From: Stutzerimonas stutzeri
GTDB lineage: Bacteria; Pseudomonadota; Gammaproteobacteria; Pseudomonadales; Pseudomonadaceae
Assembly (NCBI RefSeq): GCF_019090095.1
Contig: NZ_JAGQFP010000001.1
Coordinates: 558,001-622,000 of the forward strand
Length of the DNA stretch: 64,000 bases
Reading direction: 5' to 3'
This document shows, one piece after another, positions 44,510 to 53,298 of the stretch (position 1 is the first letter of the stretch; each line of letters starts with the position of its first letter). The position numbers were made by a program, and so were the translations under genes. The notes below the pieces were generated by a model. That model did no database searches and had not been told where the DNA came from. It saw nothing but the letters and a program-made list of their open reading frames with translations.

Positions 44510-44807
44510 CGGGATGGCGTGCCGCATGCCCCACCGTGCGATTCATCGGCCGGTGATGGCGATGAGTGTGCAGTTCCCCTCGCCGCTGGGCATCGCAGCC
44601 GGGTTCGATCGCGAGGGTCGTCTCGGCCGACGGGTCGCGGTGCTGCTTCGCGATCAGCAGCACCGGTTGAACCAGGCGGGCAAGCAGCGAGTGCCGCTGG
44701 TCGCGAAGCTGCGTTGCGTGCCGGGACAGATCCCCTTTGCGCTGGCGGCGCTGCTGCTGGAGTTGGGCTTCGACGGGTTGCTGACGCAAGAAAAAGGCCG
44801 GCTATAA
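44510..44807 (+). pseudogene. pyrD: pyrD remnant with large internal deletion
   Basis: The frame contains PVMAMSVQFPSPLGIAAGFD, matching the N-terminal PVxVxGLxFPNPVGLAAGLDKNG of class 2 dihydroorotate dehydrogenase. It then jumps to LLRDQQHRLNQAGKQRVPLV followed by AKLRCVPGQIPFALAALLLELGFDGLLTQE, matching the later ...RVPLAIKIAPDMTDEE...GMDAVIATNT segment. Roughly 150 internal residues and the C-terminal quarter are missing. The frame stop lies inside the following terminator. Immediately after the serC remnant. Confidence 0.7.
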
Positions 44808-44819
44808 AAGCCGGCCTTT
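44793..44819. terminator. Bidirectional rho-independent terminator
   Basis: Stem AAAGGCCGGCT/AGCCGGCCTTT (44793-44803, 44809-44819) with flanking A- and T-runs. It ends the DxD dehydrogenase transcript, whose stop is at 44837, on the minus strand. Confidence 0.88.
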
Positions 44820-44836
44820 CGTTTGGCGCTTGGTGA

Positions 44837-46615
44837 TCAACGCTTGGCGACGACCTGGTCCTTCGGCAGCTTGAAGGTCCAGACCATACCGCCCTGGTTG
44901 AAGTCCTTGATGCGCTTGGCCACTTCGCCACCCCACAGCGGCACCGCACCGCCCCAACCGGACAGAACGGAGACGTACTGCTCGCCGTCCATTTCCCAGG
45001 TGATGGGCGAGCCGATCACGCCGGAACCGGTGTTGAACTCGTAGAGTTTCTTGCCGGTCTTGGCGTCGAAGGCCATCAGGTAGCCTTCCGGGTTACCGGT
45101 GAAGACCAGGTTACCCTTGGTCGCCAGCACACCACCCCAGAGCGGCGCGTAGTTCTTGTAGCGCCAGACTTCCTTGCCGGTCTTCGGATCGATGGCGCGC
45201 AGCACGCCGATGTATTCCTCGTTCAGCGGATGGATGGTGAAGCCGGCACCCAGGTAGGCCGCGCCTTTCTTGTAGGCAACGCCTTCGTTCCAGATGTCCA
45301 TGCCCCACTCGTTGGACGGCACGTAGAACAGCCCGGTGTCCTGGCTGTAGGCCATCGGCATCCAGTTCTTGCCACCGAGGAACGACGGCGCGACGAAGAC
45401 CGACTTGCCCTTGTCCGCATCACCCGGCGCGCCAGGACGGTTGGCATCGTCGTAGACCGGACGGCCATCTTTGTCCAGGCCCTTGGCCCAGGTGATCTTG
45501 TCAACGAACGGGAAGCCACGGATGAACTTGCCGTTGGTGCGGTCGAGCACGTAGAAGAAGCCGTTACGGTCGGCGGTGCCCGCAGCCTTGATGGTCTTGC
45601 CACCGTCCTGATAATCGAAGGACACCAGCTCGTTCACGCCGTCGAAGTCCCAACCGTCATGCGGGGTGGACTGGAAGTGCCACTTGATCGAGCCATCGTT
45701 CGGGTCCAGCGCCAGGCGGGACGACGAGAACAGGTTGTCGCCGGGACGCAGGTGCGAGTTCCAGGGCGACGGGTTACCGGTGCCGAACAGCAGCGAGTCG
45801 GTATCCGGATCGTAGTAGCCGCCCAGCCAGGGCGCGGCACCACCGGTCTTCCACAGGTCACCCGGCCAGGTCTTGCCGGGCTGGCCGCCGGAGATGCCGT
45901 TCTCGACCTTCTTGCCGTCCTTCATCACGTAGCCCATGTGGCCTTCGACGGTCGGACGGGTCCAGAGCAGCTCGCCGTTCTTGGCATCGAATGCCTGGAT
46001 CATGCCGACGACACCGAATTCGCCCCCGGCCAGGCCGGTGATGACCTTGCCTTTAACGACCAGCGGCGCGGCGGAAATCGAGTAGCCGGCCTTGTAGTCA
46101 GCAACGGTTTTCTTCCAGACGACCTTGCCGGTGTCCTTGTTCAGCGCGACCAGCTTGGCGTCGAGGGTGCCGAAGATCACCAGGTCGTCATACAGCGCCA
46201 CGCCACGGTTGATCACGTCACAGCACGGCATAATGCCGTCGGGCAGGCGCGCATCGTACTGCCAGAGTTCCTTGCCGGTACGGGCGTCCACGGCGAAGAC
46301 ACGGGAATAGGAACCGGTCAGGTACATCACGCCGTCTTTGACCAGCGGCTGTGCTTCCTGGCCACGCTGCTTCTCACCGCCGAGGGAGAAACCCCAGACC
46401 GGACGCAGTTGGCTGACGTTCTCGGTGTTCAGTTTGTCCAGTTGGCTGTAGCGCTGCCCTTGCAGGCCCAGGCCGTTGGTCACGATCTGATCGGTGGACT
46501 TGGCGTCATTGAGAATGTCCTGATCAGTGACTGCCCAAGCCGACACGCTGGACATCGCCATGGCGGCGCATAGCGCGGTCAGGGCGAAGGGCTTGCGAAG
46601 ACCGGTGTGCTTCAT
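44837..46615 (-). CDS. pedH: PQQ alcohol dehydrogenase, DxD type (PedH-like, predicted lanthanide-dependent)
   Basis: Periplasmic quinoprotein alcohol dehydrogenase of 592 residues. Signal peptide [28 protein letters not shown]; eight-bladed propeller; vicinal disulfide in [11 protein letters not shown] near residue 140; tryptophan-docking motifs such as [12 protein letters not shown]. The catalytic aspartate is in [15 protein letters not shown]: the second Asp of D-F-D is the residue described as diagnostic of lanthanide enzymes such as P. putida PedH. The exaA product at 51322 has D-F-S instead. It passes electrons to a cytochrome c such as ExaB. Start ATG 46615 gives the signal peptide; the longer frame adds none. 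Confidence 0.88.
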   Translation of the reverse strand: MKHTGLRKPFALTALCAAMAMSSVSAWAVTDQDILNDAKSTDQIVTNGLGLQGQRYSQLDKLNTENVSQLRPVWGFSLGGEKQRGQEAQPLVKDGVMYLTGSYSRVFAVDARTGKELWQYDARLPDGIMPCCDVINRGVALYDDLVIFGTLDAKLVALNKDTGKVVWKKTVADYKAGYSISAAPLVVKGKVITGLAGGEFGVVGMIQAFDAKNGELLWTRPTVEGHMGYVMKDGKKVENGISGGQPGKTWPGDLWKTGGAAPWLGGYYDPDTDSLLFGTGNPSPWNSHLRPGDNLFSSSRLALDPNDGSIKWHFQSTPHDGWDFDGVNELVSFDYQDGGKTIKAAGTADRNGFFYVLDRTNGKFIRGFPFVDKITWAKGLDKDGRPVYDDANRPGAPGDADKGKSVFVAPSFLGGKNWMPMAYSQDTGLFYVPSNEWGMDIWNEGVAYKKGAAYLGAGFTIHPLNEEYIGVLRAIDPKTGKEVWRYKNYAPLWGGVLATKGNLVFTGNPEGYLMAFDAKTGKKLYEFNTGSGVIGSPITWEMDGEQYVSVLSGWGGAVPLWGGEVAKRIKDFNQGGMVWTFKLPKDQVVAKR

Positions 46616-46726
46616 TGCGGCTACCTCTACGGGTTCATTGTTATCGTCGCCGGGAAGTTTTCCCGGTCTGCTGCCGATTCTTCGTTGCAGGCCCTTTGCC
46701 AACAATTGCACGCAGTACCGATTTTC

Positions 46727-46743
46727 CTACTCCCTTGGTAGCA
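46727..46743. promoter_or_regulatory. exa-type palindromic motif upstream of DxD dehydrogenase
   Basis: CTACTCCCTTGGTAGCA is identical to the exaA/exaB motif except for one base. It is 112 bases before the dehydrogenase start and 157 before the divergent binding-protein gene. The rest of the 284-base gap shows no gene. Confidence 0.65.
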
Positions 46744-46899
46744 ATACCCCCATGCAGGGCGCGCCAATCCAGCGTTAGAGGTCCTTTGCCGAGCGCAACC
46801 CGACACCGAAGTCGCAGCCCGGGGGCCCGAAAAGACAATTTCTCGCGGCGACGACTGCCCGTAAAAAAACACTCCCCCTCGCTCACAAGGACATGAGCC

Positions 46900-48135
46900 A
46901 TGCTTCGTCCCGTTTTCCTCACCCTGCTATTGGTATTGACGGCAGACAGTCACGCGGCCTCCGCGATTCGCATCGGCCTGAACTACCCCAGCACCGGCAA
47001 TTACAAGAGCGAAGGCCTGGAGTTACGGCGCGGCGCCCTGCTCGCCCTCGAGGCCATCAACCGTGACGGCGGCGTGCTCGGCAGGCCGCTGGAGTTGGTC
47101 AGTCACAACACGGCGGCGCGCGATGAAAAGGCTCGCGCCAATATCGATCGATTCGTCGAGCAAGGCGTGTCCATGGCGTTCGGCGGCGCCACCAGCGAGG
47201 AAGCCATCGCCGCCGGACAACGGGCGCGCGAGCTCGGTCTGCTGTTCTTCCCGACGCTGGCCTACGCCAACTCCATCACCGGCCGCGACGGGCAACGCTA
47301 CCTATTCCGCGAAACCAACAGCGCCTGGATGAGCGCACGCGTGCTGGGCGAGTACCTCAGCTGGCACCTGCCCAACCGCCGTTATCACTACATCTGCCTC
47401 GATGACAGCTGGGGCCAAAGCATGGAGCAGGCGCTGCGCGAAGCCACCCGCAGCCGCGACCGTGCGCGCCACGGCTTCAGCCGCGTCAGCGTCAGGGGCG
47501 CGCGGCACGAGGAATACCTCGCCGCCTTGAACAAGGCGGCCGCCAGCAACGCCGACGTGCTGGTTGTCGTGCTGCTCGGACAGGACCTGGTGCAGATGAT
47601 GCGTCTCGTGCACGATATGCGGCTCGACCGGAGAATGCAGATCATCGTGCCCAACCTGACCAGCAGCATCGTCGAACAAGCCGGCCCGCAGGTCATGGAG
47701 TATGTCATCGGCACCACCGCCTGGACCTGGCAGGTGCCCGCGCTGGTCAAGAGCGCTGATGGCCAGGCTTTCGTCGACGCCTACATCGCTGAGCATCAAC
47801 GCTACCCGGACAGCACCACCGCCTCGGCCTACAGCATCGTTCGGGAGTGGGCTGCAGCCGTTCAGCGAGCCGGGAGTCTGGACAGCGAAAAGATCATTGG
47901 CGCGCTGGAGGAACACCATTACAGCCTGCTCAAGGACGACCAGTACTGGCGCGGCTTCGACCATCAGAACGTCCAGAGCATCTATGCCGTGCGGGTCCGT
48001 TCGCGCAGCGACATCATGCAGGACCGGTTCAAGCAGGACTATTTCAGCATCATCCACCGCATGGTCGGCGAGGAAGCGGCGCCCAGCCGTGACGATTGGC
48101 TCGAGGAGCGCGGCGACGACCCAATCCTGCGATAA
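46900..48135 (+). CDS. Periplasmic substrate-binding protein (urea/amide ABC type), no ABC partners nearby
   Basis: A 411-residue type I periplasmic binding protein. Signal peptide MLRPVFLTLLLVLTADSHAASA, then IRIGLNYPSTGNYKSEGLELRRGALLALEAINRDGGVLGRPLELV, FGGATSEEAIAAGQRARELGLLFFPTLAYANSI and YHYICLDDSWGQSMEQALREAT, as in UrtA/FmdD-like proteins. No permease or ATPase gene is adjacent, so it may work as a sensor partner or with a distant system. It is divergent from the DxD dehydrogenase and shares its motif-bearing promoter region, suggesting a role in alcohol oxidation; this is inference. Confidence 0.82.
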   Translation: MLRPVFLTLLLVLTADSHAASAIRIGLNYPSTGNYKSEGLELRRGALLALEAINRDGGVLGRPLELVSHNTAARDEKARANIDRFVEQGVSMAFGGATSEEAIAAGQRARELGLLFFPTLAYANSITGRDGQRYLFRETNSAWMSARVLGEYLSWHLPNRRYHYICLDDSWGQSMEQALREATRSRDRARHGFSRVSVRGARHEEYLAALNKAAASNADVLVVVLLGQDLVQMMRLVHDMRLDRRMQIIVPNLTSSIVEQAGPQVMEYVIGTTAWTWQVPALVKSADGQAFVDAYIAEHQRYPDSTTASAYSIVREWAAAVQRAGSLDSEKIIGALEEHHYSLLKDDQYWRGFDHQNVQSIYAVRVRSRSDIMQDRFKQDYFSIIHRMVGEEAAPSRDDWLEERGDDPILR

Positions 48136-48355
48136 TCGCCGGCCTGTCGTGCCGTGTACCTTCAAGCTCCGCCTCTTTTCAGCGTCAGCAGGCCCAGCGG
48201 GCGCTGACGCTCTTTCGTTTTTGCAGGCGATCGCTGCCGCACCGAACCGCGGTCGAGGCGATGCCTGAGCGCAGCACCGCGCAGCGCTGTGGTGCCGTGA
48301 CGAGGCGCGGGCGAGCGGTATCGGCAGGTCCCGATCATTTGCCGCAGGATGAGCA

Positions 48356-49552
48356 ATGAAGCAACGATGGCCAGCGTTTCCCTGGGTCTGTTTCGCCATG
48401 TGTGTCGGCGTCATGGGCACCGCGCTGATTTCCCCGCTCTACCCGCTCTATCAACAGGCCTGGCAGCTGCGCACCAGCGATGTATCGCTGATCTACGTGC
48501 TGTACATGCTGGGCGCGCTGGCAGGGCTGCTGTTCATGGGCCGGCTGTCCGACACGCTGGGGTTCCACCGCGTGATGCTGGCGGGCCTGCTGCTCGGCTG
48601 GGCTGGCACCTTGCTGACCATGTTGGCGTGGAACCTGCCCAGCCTGAACGTCGGACGTATCGCCGTCGGGCTCGCCTCGAGCCTGATCGTGACCAGCGCC
48701 TCCGTGGGGCTAGTGCAGATTTCCCGCGACGGCGCGTCGCAACGCATCTCTACGCTCACCAGTTTTCTGCTCGCCTTCGGCTTCGGGCTCGGGCCCCTGA
48801 CCGGAGGGATTATCGGCCAGTGGGTCGCCGACCCTCTGCTAACCGCTTATCTGCCGTCACTGGGGCTCGGTGTGCTGGCCGTCTACGCACTGCTGCGGCT
48901 GGATCTGGGAAAAACCGCCGCAGGTCCGGGTGCCGCGCTCGGCTGGCGCACCTTCACCCCGCGCCTGGCCTGGGCGCGACGCAGCGATTCGCAGGCCTTC
49001 CTGCTGACCTGCGCCTGCCCGTTCTTCGCTTTCGGCGTGTTCGGGCTCTACGCGTCCATGGCGCCGTTGTTCCTGAAGAAGATGCTGCCGTGGCACGGGC
49101 CGGTGGTCAGCGGGACCTCGATCGGCGTGATTCTGCTCACCTCGGCCATGGTGCAGCTCGCCTGCGCGCGGCTGCCGCTGCGCTGGGGCGGCCTGCTCGG
49201 CCTGCTGGCGGTGGTGCTCAGCAACGCCATGCTGGTGCTCAATTTCAGCCTCGGTTCGACCCTGGTCTTCATCATCGGCGTCTGCGCCGCGGCCACCGGT
49301 CATGGCCTGTGCCTGTTGGCCGGCATCAGCATGGTCAACCGCATCGCCAGCCCGGCCGAGCGGTCCGGGTTGATCTCGACGTACCTGGTGTGCGGCTACG
49401 TTGGCAGCATCGTGCCGCTGCTCGGGGTCGGCTGGGTGGCCGACCACTACGGCCTGCCGGTGGCGGTAACGTCGCTGGGATTAGCTGTGATGGCGATCGC
49501 CACGCCGCAGGCCCTGTGGTTCTTCGTGCATCCGCGGATGCGCGCCAGCTGA
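48356..49552 (+). CDS. MFS transporter
   Basis: A 398-residue major-facilitator protein with twelve hydrophobic segments. The loop motif between helices 2 and 3 reads GRLSDTLGFHRVMLAG. The cytoplasmic C-terminal half contains PAERSGLISTYLVCGYVGSIVPLLGVGWVADHYG. Substrate unknown; closest in style to drug or sugar efflux permeases. The 220 bases before it, after the binding-protein gene, contain no gene I can support. A small hairpin (49599-49614) follows. Confidence 0.88.
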   Translation: MKQRWPAFPWVCFAMCVGVMGTALISPLYPLYQQAWQLRTSDVSLIYVLYMLGALAGLLFMGRLSDTLGFHRVMLAGLLLGWAGTLLTMLAWNLPSLNVGRIAVGLASSLIVTSASVGLVQISRDGASQRISTLTSFLLAFGFGLGPLTGGIIGQWVADPLLTAYLPSLGLGVLAVYALLRLDLGKTAAGPGAALGWRTFTPRLAWARRSDSQAFLLTCACPFFAFGVFGLYASMAPLFLKKMLPWHGPVVSGTSIGVILLTSAMVQLACARLPLRWGGLLGLLAVVLSNAMLVLNFSLGSTLVFIIGVCAAATGHGLCLLAGISMVNRIASPAERSGLISTYLVCGYVGSIVPLLGVGWVADHYGLPVAVTSLGLAVMAIATPQALWFFVHPRMRAS

Positions 49553-49598
49553 GCCGCGCCCGAAAGGTGTCGGAAACGATCGTGCCGAAACGCGCAGA

Positions 49599-49614
49599 GG
49601 CCTCTTGCGAGGCC
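49599..49614. terminator. Short hairpin between convergent genes
   Basis: GGCCTC/GAGGCC with a TTGC loop, between the MFS stop and the convergent PedG-like gene stop. There is no T-run, so termination is tentative. Confidence 0.35.
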
Positions 49615-49634
49615 CCATGTGTAGCGGCAACCCG

Positions 49635-50534
49635 CTAGTTGGCCGCTTGCTCGGCCTGATACAGATCCGGCAATTCGTACTGCAGGCCGTAACCGCCGAA
49701 CAGCTTCTTCAGGCTGCCATCCTCGATGACCTCCTCGACCTTGGCTTCGAGTGCGTAGGCCAGTTGCCGGTTGGACTCATGGACCGCCATGCCGAGGTCC
49801 CAGGCCTGGCGGCCCATGTTCGGGTAGGCGTTTTCGGCCAGCTTGAGGTGCTCATCGTTGGCCTTGTGCAGCATCCAGTCGATCTCGCCGCGCATGGCCA
49901 TGGTGGCGTCCACCTCGCCCGTCTGCATGGCGGTGAAGGCCGCCTGCGCAGTGGGATAGTGGTGCAGCATCTTGGCGATACTGCCGTTGAACACCGAGGA
50001 CAGGTAGAAAGACGGCACGCTCTCCACCTCGACGCCGACCGGGTGGAAACGCAACACACCGACGCTGGACAGTTCATCCAGACGGCGATCGTCATAGGCG
50101 GACTGCCAGCGTTCACGCTGGTACGGCGCGAACATCACCACCTGCTCGTTGACCAGCTCGCCCACGTCGTTGCGTTTGAGTGCGTACTCACGGTCGTAGG
50201 GCACGCGCATCATCACGTCGGCCAGCACATTCGGCCGCAGGTAGTGGCCCTTCCAGATAAAGTTGCGCAGGTCGTCATCCAGCGTTTCGCCGGGCGTGAC
50301 CCAGAGCACCTCGACCTTCAATCCGAGCGCCTCGGCCAGCGTGTTGGCGAGGTCGGCGTCGACCCCACGCGGCTTGCCATCTTCCATGAAGCTGTAGGGC
50401 GGGAAGTTCTCGTACATCGCCACCTTGAGCACGCCCGAGGCGATGATGTCGTCGTATGCCCGCACCTTGATCACGCCCGCCTGAGCCAGCGCGCACCACA
50501 TCGATAGGCACAGAACCGCTAGCAACTGGCGCAT
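49635..50534 (-). CDS. Quinoprotein-associated periplasmic binding protein (PedG/MxaJ-like)
   Basis: A 299-residue type II periplasmic binding protein. Signal peptide MRQLLAVLCLSMWCALAQAG, then IKVRAYDDIIASGVLKVAMYENFPPYSFMEDGKPRGVDADLANTLAEALGLKVEVLWVTPGETLDDDL, the solute-binding fold of family 3. Homologues sit next to quinoprotein dehydrogenase and cytochrome genes (mxaJ, xoxJ, pedG), where a role in delivering cofactor or assembling the enzyme is suspected. It follows exaB; an in-frame GTG at 50543 overlaps the exaB stop and is an alternative start. Confidence 0.85.
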   Translation of the reverse strand: MRQLLAVLCLSMWCALAQAGVIKVRAYDDIIASGVLKVAMYENFPPYSFMEDGKPRGVDADLANTLAEALGLKVEVLWVTPGETLDDDLRNFIWKGHYLRPNVLADVMMRVPYDREYALKRNDVGELVNEQVVMFAPYQRERWQSAYDDRRLDELSSVGVLRFHPVGVEVESVPSFYLSSVFNGSIAKMLHHYPTAQAAFTAMQTGEVDATMAMRGEIDWMLHKANDEHLKLAENAYPNMGRQAWDLGMAVHESNRQLAYALEAKVEEVIEDGSLKKLFGGYGLQYELPDLYQAEQAAN

Positions 50535-50539
50535 GGCGA

Positions 50540-50977
50540 TCACCGCTTGGCAGCTTCGCTTTCGATGTAGGTGCGGATCGCCCAGAGCGCTTCCTGGCTG
50601 AGATAGTCAGCCATGCGCGGCATGTACACGGCACCGTCGCGCACCGCGCCATTGATCACACGTTCCTTGAACCATTCGTCGCCGTCGTAGCTGACTTCCA
50701 GATCACGCAGATCGGGCGCGATGCCACCGGAAATCGCCTCCAGGCCGTGGCAACGGGCGCAGTTCTGGTTGTAGGCAGAAGCACCGATCTCGACCGCTTT
50801 GTCATGGTCTTCGCTGGGGGCGCGATAGGGGTTCTCGTCGACCCATTCTTCTCCCAGTGGAGTCAGGCCCTTGGTGTCGACCTTTTGTGGCGTGACGTCG
50901 CCGTGGGCCAGCGCCAGGCCGGCAACGCCGAGCAGACCAGCAGCGAAGAGAGCGCGCAGTGCGATTTTATTATTCAT
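50540..50977 (-). CDS. exaB: Cytochrome c550, electron acceptor of ethanol dehydrogenase
   Basis: A 145-residue periplasmic cytochrome c. Signal peptide MNNKIALRALFAAGLLGVAGLALA; haem site NQNCARCHG near residue 77; axial methionine in YMPRMADYLS near the C-terminus. It receives electrons from the PQQ alcohol dehydrogenase and passes them to the oxidase chain. It is divergent from exaA, the same arrangement as exaB/exaA in P. aeruginosa, and upstream of the PedG-like gene. Confidence 0.93.
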   Translation of the reverse strand: MNNKIALRALFAAGLLGVAGLALAHGDVTPQKVDTKGLTPLGEEWVDENPYRAPSEDHDKAVEIGASAYNQNCARCHGLEAISGGIAPDLRDLEVSYDGDEWFKERVINGAVRDGAVYMPRMADYLSQEALWAIRTYIESEAAKR

Positions 50978-51062
50978 GACTACCACCGTTGATTTCGAAT
51001 ACCTGAGCAAGGCAACCCCAGTCGGAGCGCATGGTGGTCATCTTGGAGCGTGCGGCCTCGCC

Positions 51063-51106
51063 GCAGAATGGTGCTTTGGTTGTCCGGCTCTACTCCCTTG
51101 GTAGTA
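51063..51106. promoter_or_regulatory. exaA/exaB control region with two shared motifs
   Basis: GCAGAATGGTGCTTTGG (51063-51079) recurs before pqqA with one mismatch. CTACTCCCTTGGTAGTA (51090-51106), an inverted repeat CTAC-N7-GTAG, recurs at 44180, 46727 and 62641. The second is 113 bases before exaB and 215 before exaA. The remaining gap holds no gene. Confidence 0.65.
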
Positions 51107-51321
51107 GGGCCTCATGGCGCCCATGCGCAGCACCGGCGTAGCAATTCGAAAACACAGGCCGATTGGGAAGTTTTCCCTGGATCAGCGGGAGCTTTTCCGT
51201 ATCGTCCGCCACGCCCGGCTTCCACTATTCGAATCGCCTGGGCCGTCGCTTGCCGCACGCAACCAACCGCTTCGCGAGCGCAACGCCTGGCCTCGTTTGA
51301 ATCGACCAAGGGAAACCAACC

Positions 51322-53181
51322 ATGACAACTCGATCACCTCTGGGCCACCGCCGCCCGCTAGCCATTGCCGTGCTCGTTGCCGGCCTCGTCTCCAGCGGCA
51401 TGGCCACTGCCAAGAATGTCACCTGGGAAGACATCGCCAACGATCATCTTTCGACCGCCGATGTGCTGCAGTACGGCATGGGAACCAACGCCCAGCGCTG
51501 GAGCCCACTGGCCCAGGTGAACGACGAGAACGTCTTCAAGCTGACGCCCGCCTGGTCCTTTTCCTTCGGCGACGAGAAACAGCGGGGTCAGGAATCCCAG
51601 GCCATCGTGCATGACGGCGTCATCTACGTGACCGGCTCCTATTCGCGTGTCTTCGCGCTCGACGCACGCACCGGCAAGCGTCTGTGGAGCTACGCGCACC
51701 GCCTGCCGGCCGACATTCGCCCGTGTTGCGATGTGGTCAACCGCGGCGCCGCGATCTATGGCGACAAGATCTACTTCGGCACCCTCGACGCTCAGGTGGT
51801 CGCGCTGAACAAGGACACCGGCAAGGTCGTCTGGAAGAAGAAGTTCGGTGATCACGGGGCGGGTTACACCATGACCGGCGCGCCGACTCTGATCAAGGAC
51901 CAGAAGAGCGGCAAGGTGCTGCTGATCCACGGCAGCTCCGGCGACGAATTCGGCGTCGTCGGCAAGCTATTCGCCCGCGACCCGGACACCGGCGAGGAAG
52001 TCTGGATGCGGCCTTTCGTAGAAGGTCATGTGGGCCGCCTCAACGGCAAGGACAGCACGCCGACTGGAGACGTCAAGGCACCCTCCTGGCCCGACGACCC
52101 CAACTCCCCCACCGGCAAGAAGGAAGCCTGGAGTCAGGGCGGCGGCGCGCCTTGGCAGAGCGCGAGCTTCGATGCCGAGACCAACACCATCATCGTCGGC
52201 GCGGGCAACCCGGCGCCCTGGAACGGCTGGGCACGCACCGCCGACGGCGGCCAGCCGAAGGACTACGACAGCCTCTACACCTCCGGACAGGTCGGCGTCG
52301 ATGCCAGCACCGGCGAAGTGAAGTGGTTCTACCAGCACACCCCCAACGACGCCTGGGACTTCTCCGGCAACAACGAGCTGGTCCTGTTCGACTACAAGGG
52401 CAAGGACGGCAAAACGATCAAGGCGACCGCCCACGCGGACCGCAACGGGTTCTTCTACGTCGTCGATCGCCAGGACGGCAAGCTGCAGAACGCCTTCCCC
52501 TTCGTCGATAACATCACCTGGGCCAGCCATATCGACCTGAAGACAGGCCGACCCGTGGAAAATGCAGGCCAGCGCCCACCGAAGCCCGAGCCCGGCGAAG
52601 CGCATGGCAAGCCAGTGGAGGTCTCGCCACCGTTTCTCGGTGGCAAGAACTGGAATCCGATGGCCTACAGCCAGGAGACCGGCTTGTTCTACGTTCCCGC
52701 CAACCACTGGAAGGAGGACTACTGGACCGAAGAGGTCCACTACAAGAAGGGCAATGCCTACCTCGGACAGGGGTTCCGCATCAAACGCATGTACGACGAT
52801 CACGTCGGCATCCTGCGTGCCATGGACCCGCGCAGCGGCAAGGTGGTCTGGGAGCACAAGGAAGCGCTACCGCTCTGGGCCGGCGTACTGGCGACCAAGG
52901 GCAACCTGGTGTTCACCGGAACGGGCGACGGCTACCTGAAGGCATTCAACGCGAAAACAGGCGAAGAGCTGTGGAAGTTCCAGACCGGCAGCGGAATCAT
53001 CGCCCCTCCGATCACTTGGGAGCAGGACGGCGAGCAATTCATTGGCGTGACGGTCGGCTATGGCGGCGCGGTCCCCCTGTGGGGCGGAGACATGGCCGCG
53101 CTGACCAAACCGGTCGCCCAGGGTGGCTCGTTCTGGGTGTTCCGTATCCCCAACTGGGAAAACCAGACCGCCAAGCGCTGA
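51322..53181 (+). CDS. exaA: Quinoprotein ethanol dehydrogenase, calcium type
   Basis: PQQ-dependent alcohol dehydrogenase of 619 residues, near full-length similar to P. aeruginosa ExaA as I recall that sequence (VTWEDIANDxxxTxDVLQYGMGT, WSFSFGDEKQRGQESQAI). N-terminal signal peptide with a cleavage near GMATA-KN; vicinal cysteines in IRPCCDVVNRG; catalytic aspartate in NDAWDFSGNNELVLFDY. The residue two after it is Ser, as in calcium enzymes (PedE), unlike the D-F-D enzyme at 44837. It oxidises ethanol and other primary alcohols in the periplasm, reducing ExaB. A terminator follows. Confidence 0.95.
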   Translation: MTTRSPLGHRRPLAIAVLVAGLVSSGMATAKNVTWEDIANDHLSTADVLQYGMGTNAQRWSPLAQVNDENVFKLTPAWSFSFGDEKQRGQESQAIVHDGVIYVTGSYSRVFALDARTGKRLWSYAHRLPADIRPCCDVVNRGAAIYGDKIYFGTLDAQVVALNKDTGKVVWKKKFGDHGAGYTMTGAPTLIKDQKSGKVLLIHGSSGDEFGVVGKLFARDPDTGEEVWMRPFVEGHVGRLNGKDSTPTGDVKAPSWPDDPNSPTGKKEAWSQGGGAPWQSASFDAETNTIIVGAGNPAPWNGWARTADGGQPKDYDSLYTSGQVGVDASTGEVKWFYQHTPNDAWDFSGNNELVLFDYKGKDGKTIKATAHADRNGFFYVVDRQDGKLQNAFPFVDNITWASHIDLKTGRPVENAGQRPPKPEPGEAHGKPVEVSPPFLGGKNWNPMAYSQETGLFYVPANHWKEDYWTEEVHYKKGNAYLGQGFRIKRMYDDHVGILRAMDPRSGKVVWEHKEALPLWAGVLATKGNLVFTGTGDGYLKAFNAKTGEELWKFQTGSGIIAPPITWEQDGEQFIGVTVGYGGAVPLWGGDMAALTKPVAQGGSFWVFRIPNWENQTAKR

Positions 53182-53249
53182 TCGGCGCCTCACTGTTGCG
53201 ACGGCGGGAGCGCAACCGGAGTTGGCGCTCTCAGCGCCCCGCCATCGGC

Positions 53250-53278
53250 CCGGCCATCACCTAGATGGCCGGTCTTTT
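53250..53278 (+). terminator. Rho-independent terminator after exaA
   Basis: Stem CCGGCCAT/ATGGCCGG (53250-53257, 53265-53272) with a seven-base loop, then TCTTTT. It lies 20 bases before the ATG of the pentapeptide gene, so it may reduce read-through into it. Confidence 0.75.
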
Positions 53279-53298
53279 CTTGATCTTTCGGAGCCACC

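Noticed and set aside
48162..48420. Possible small gene between the binding protein and the MFS transporter
   Set aside because: Frames on both strands are Arg/Pro-rich, overlap the MFS start and lack similarity.
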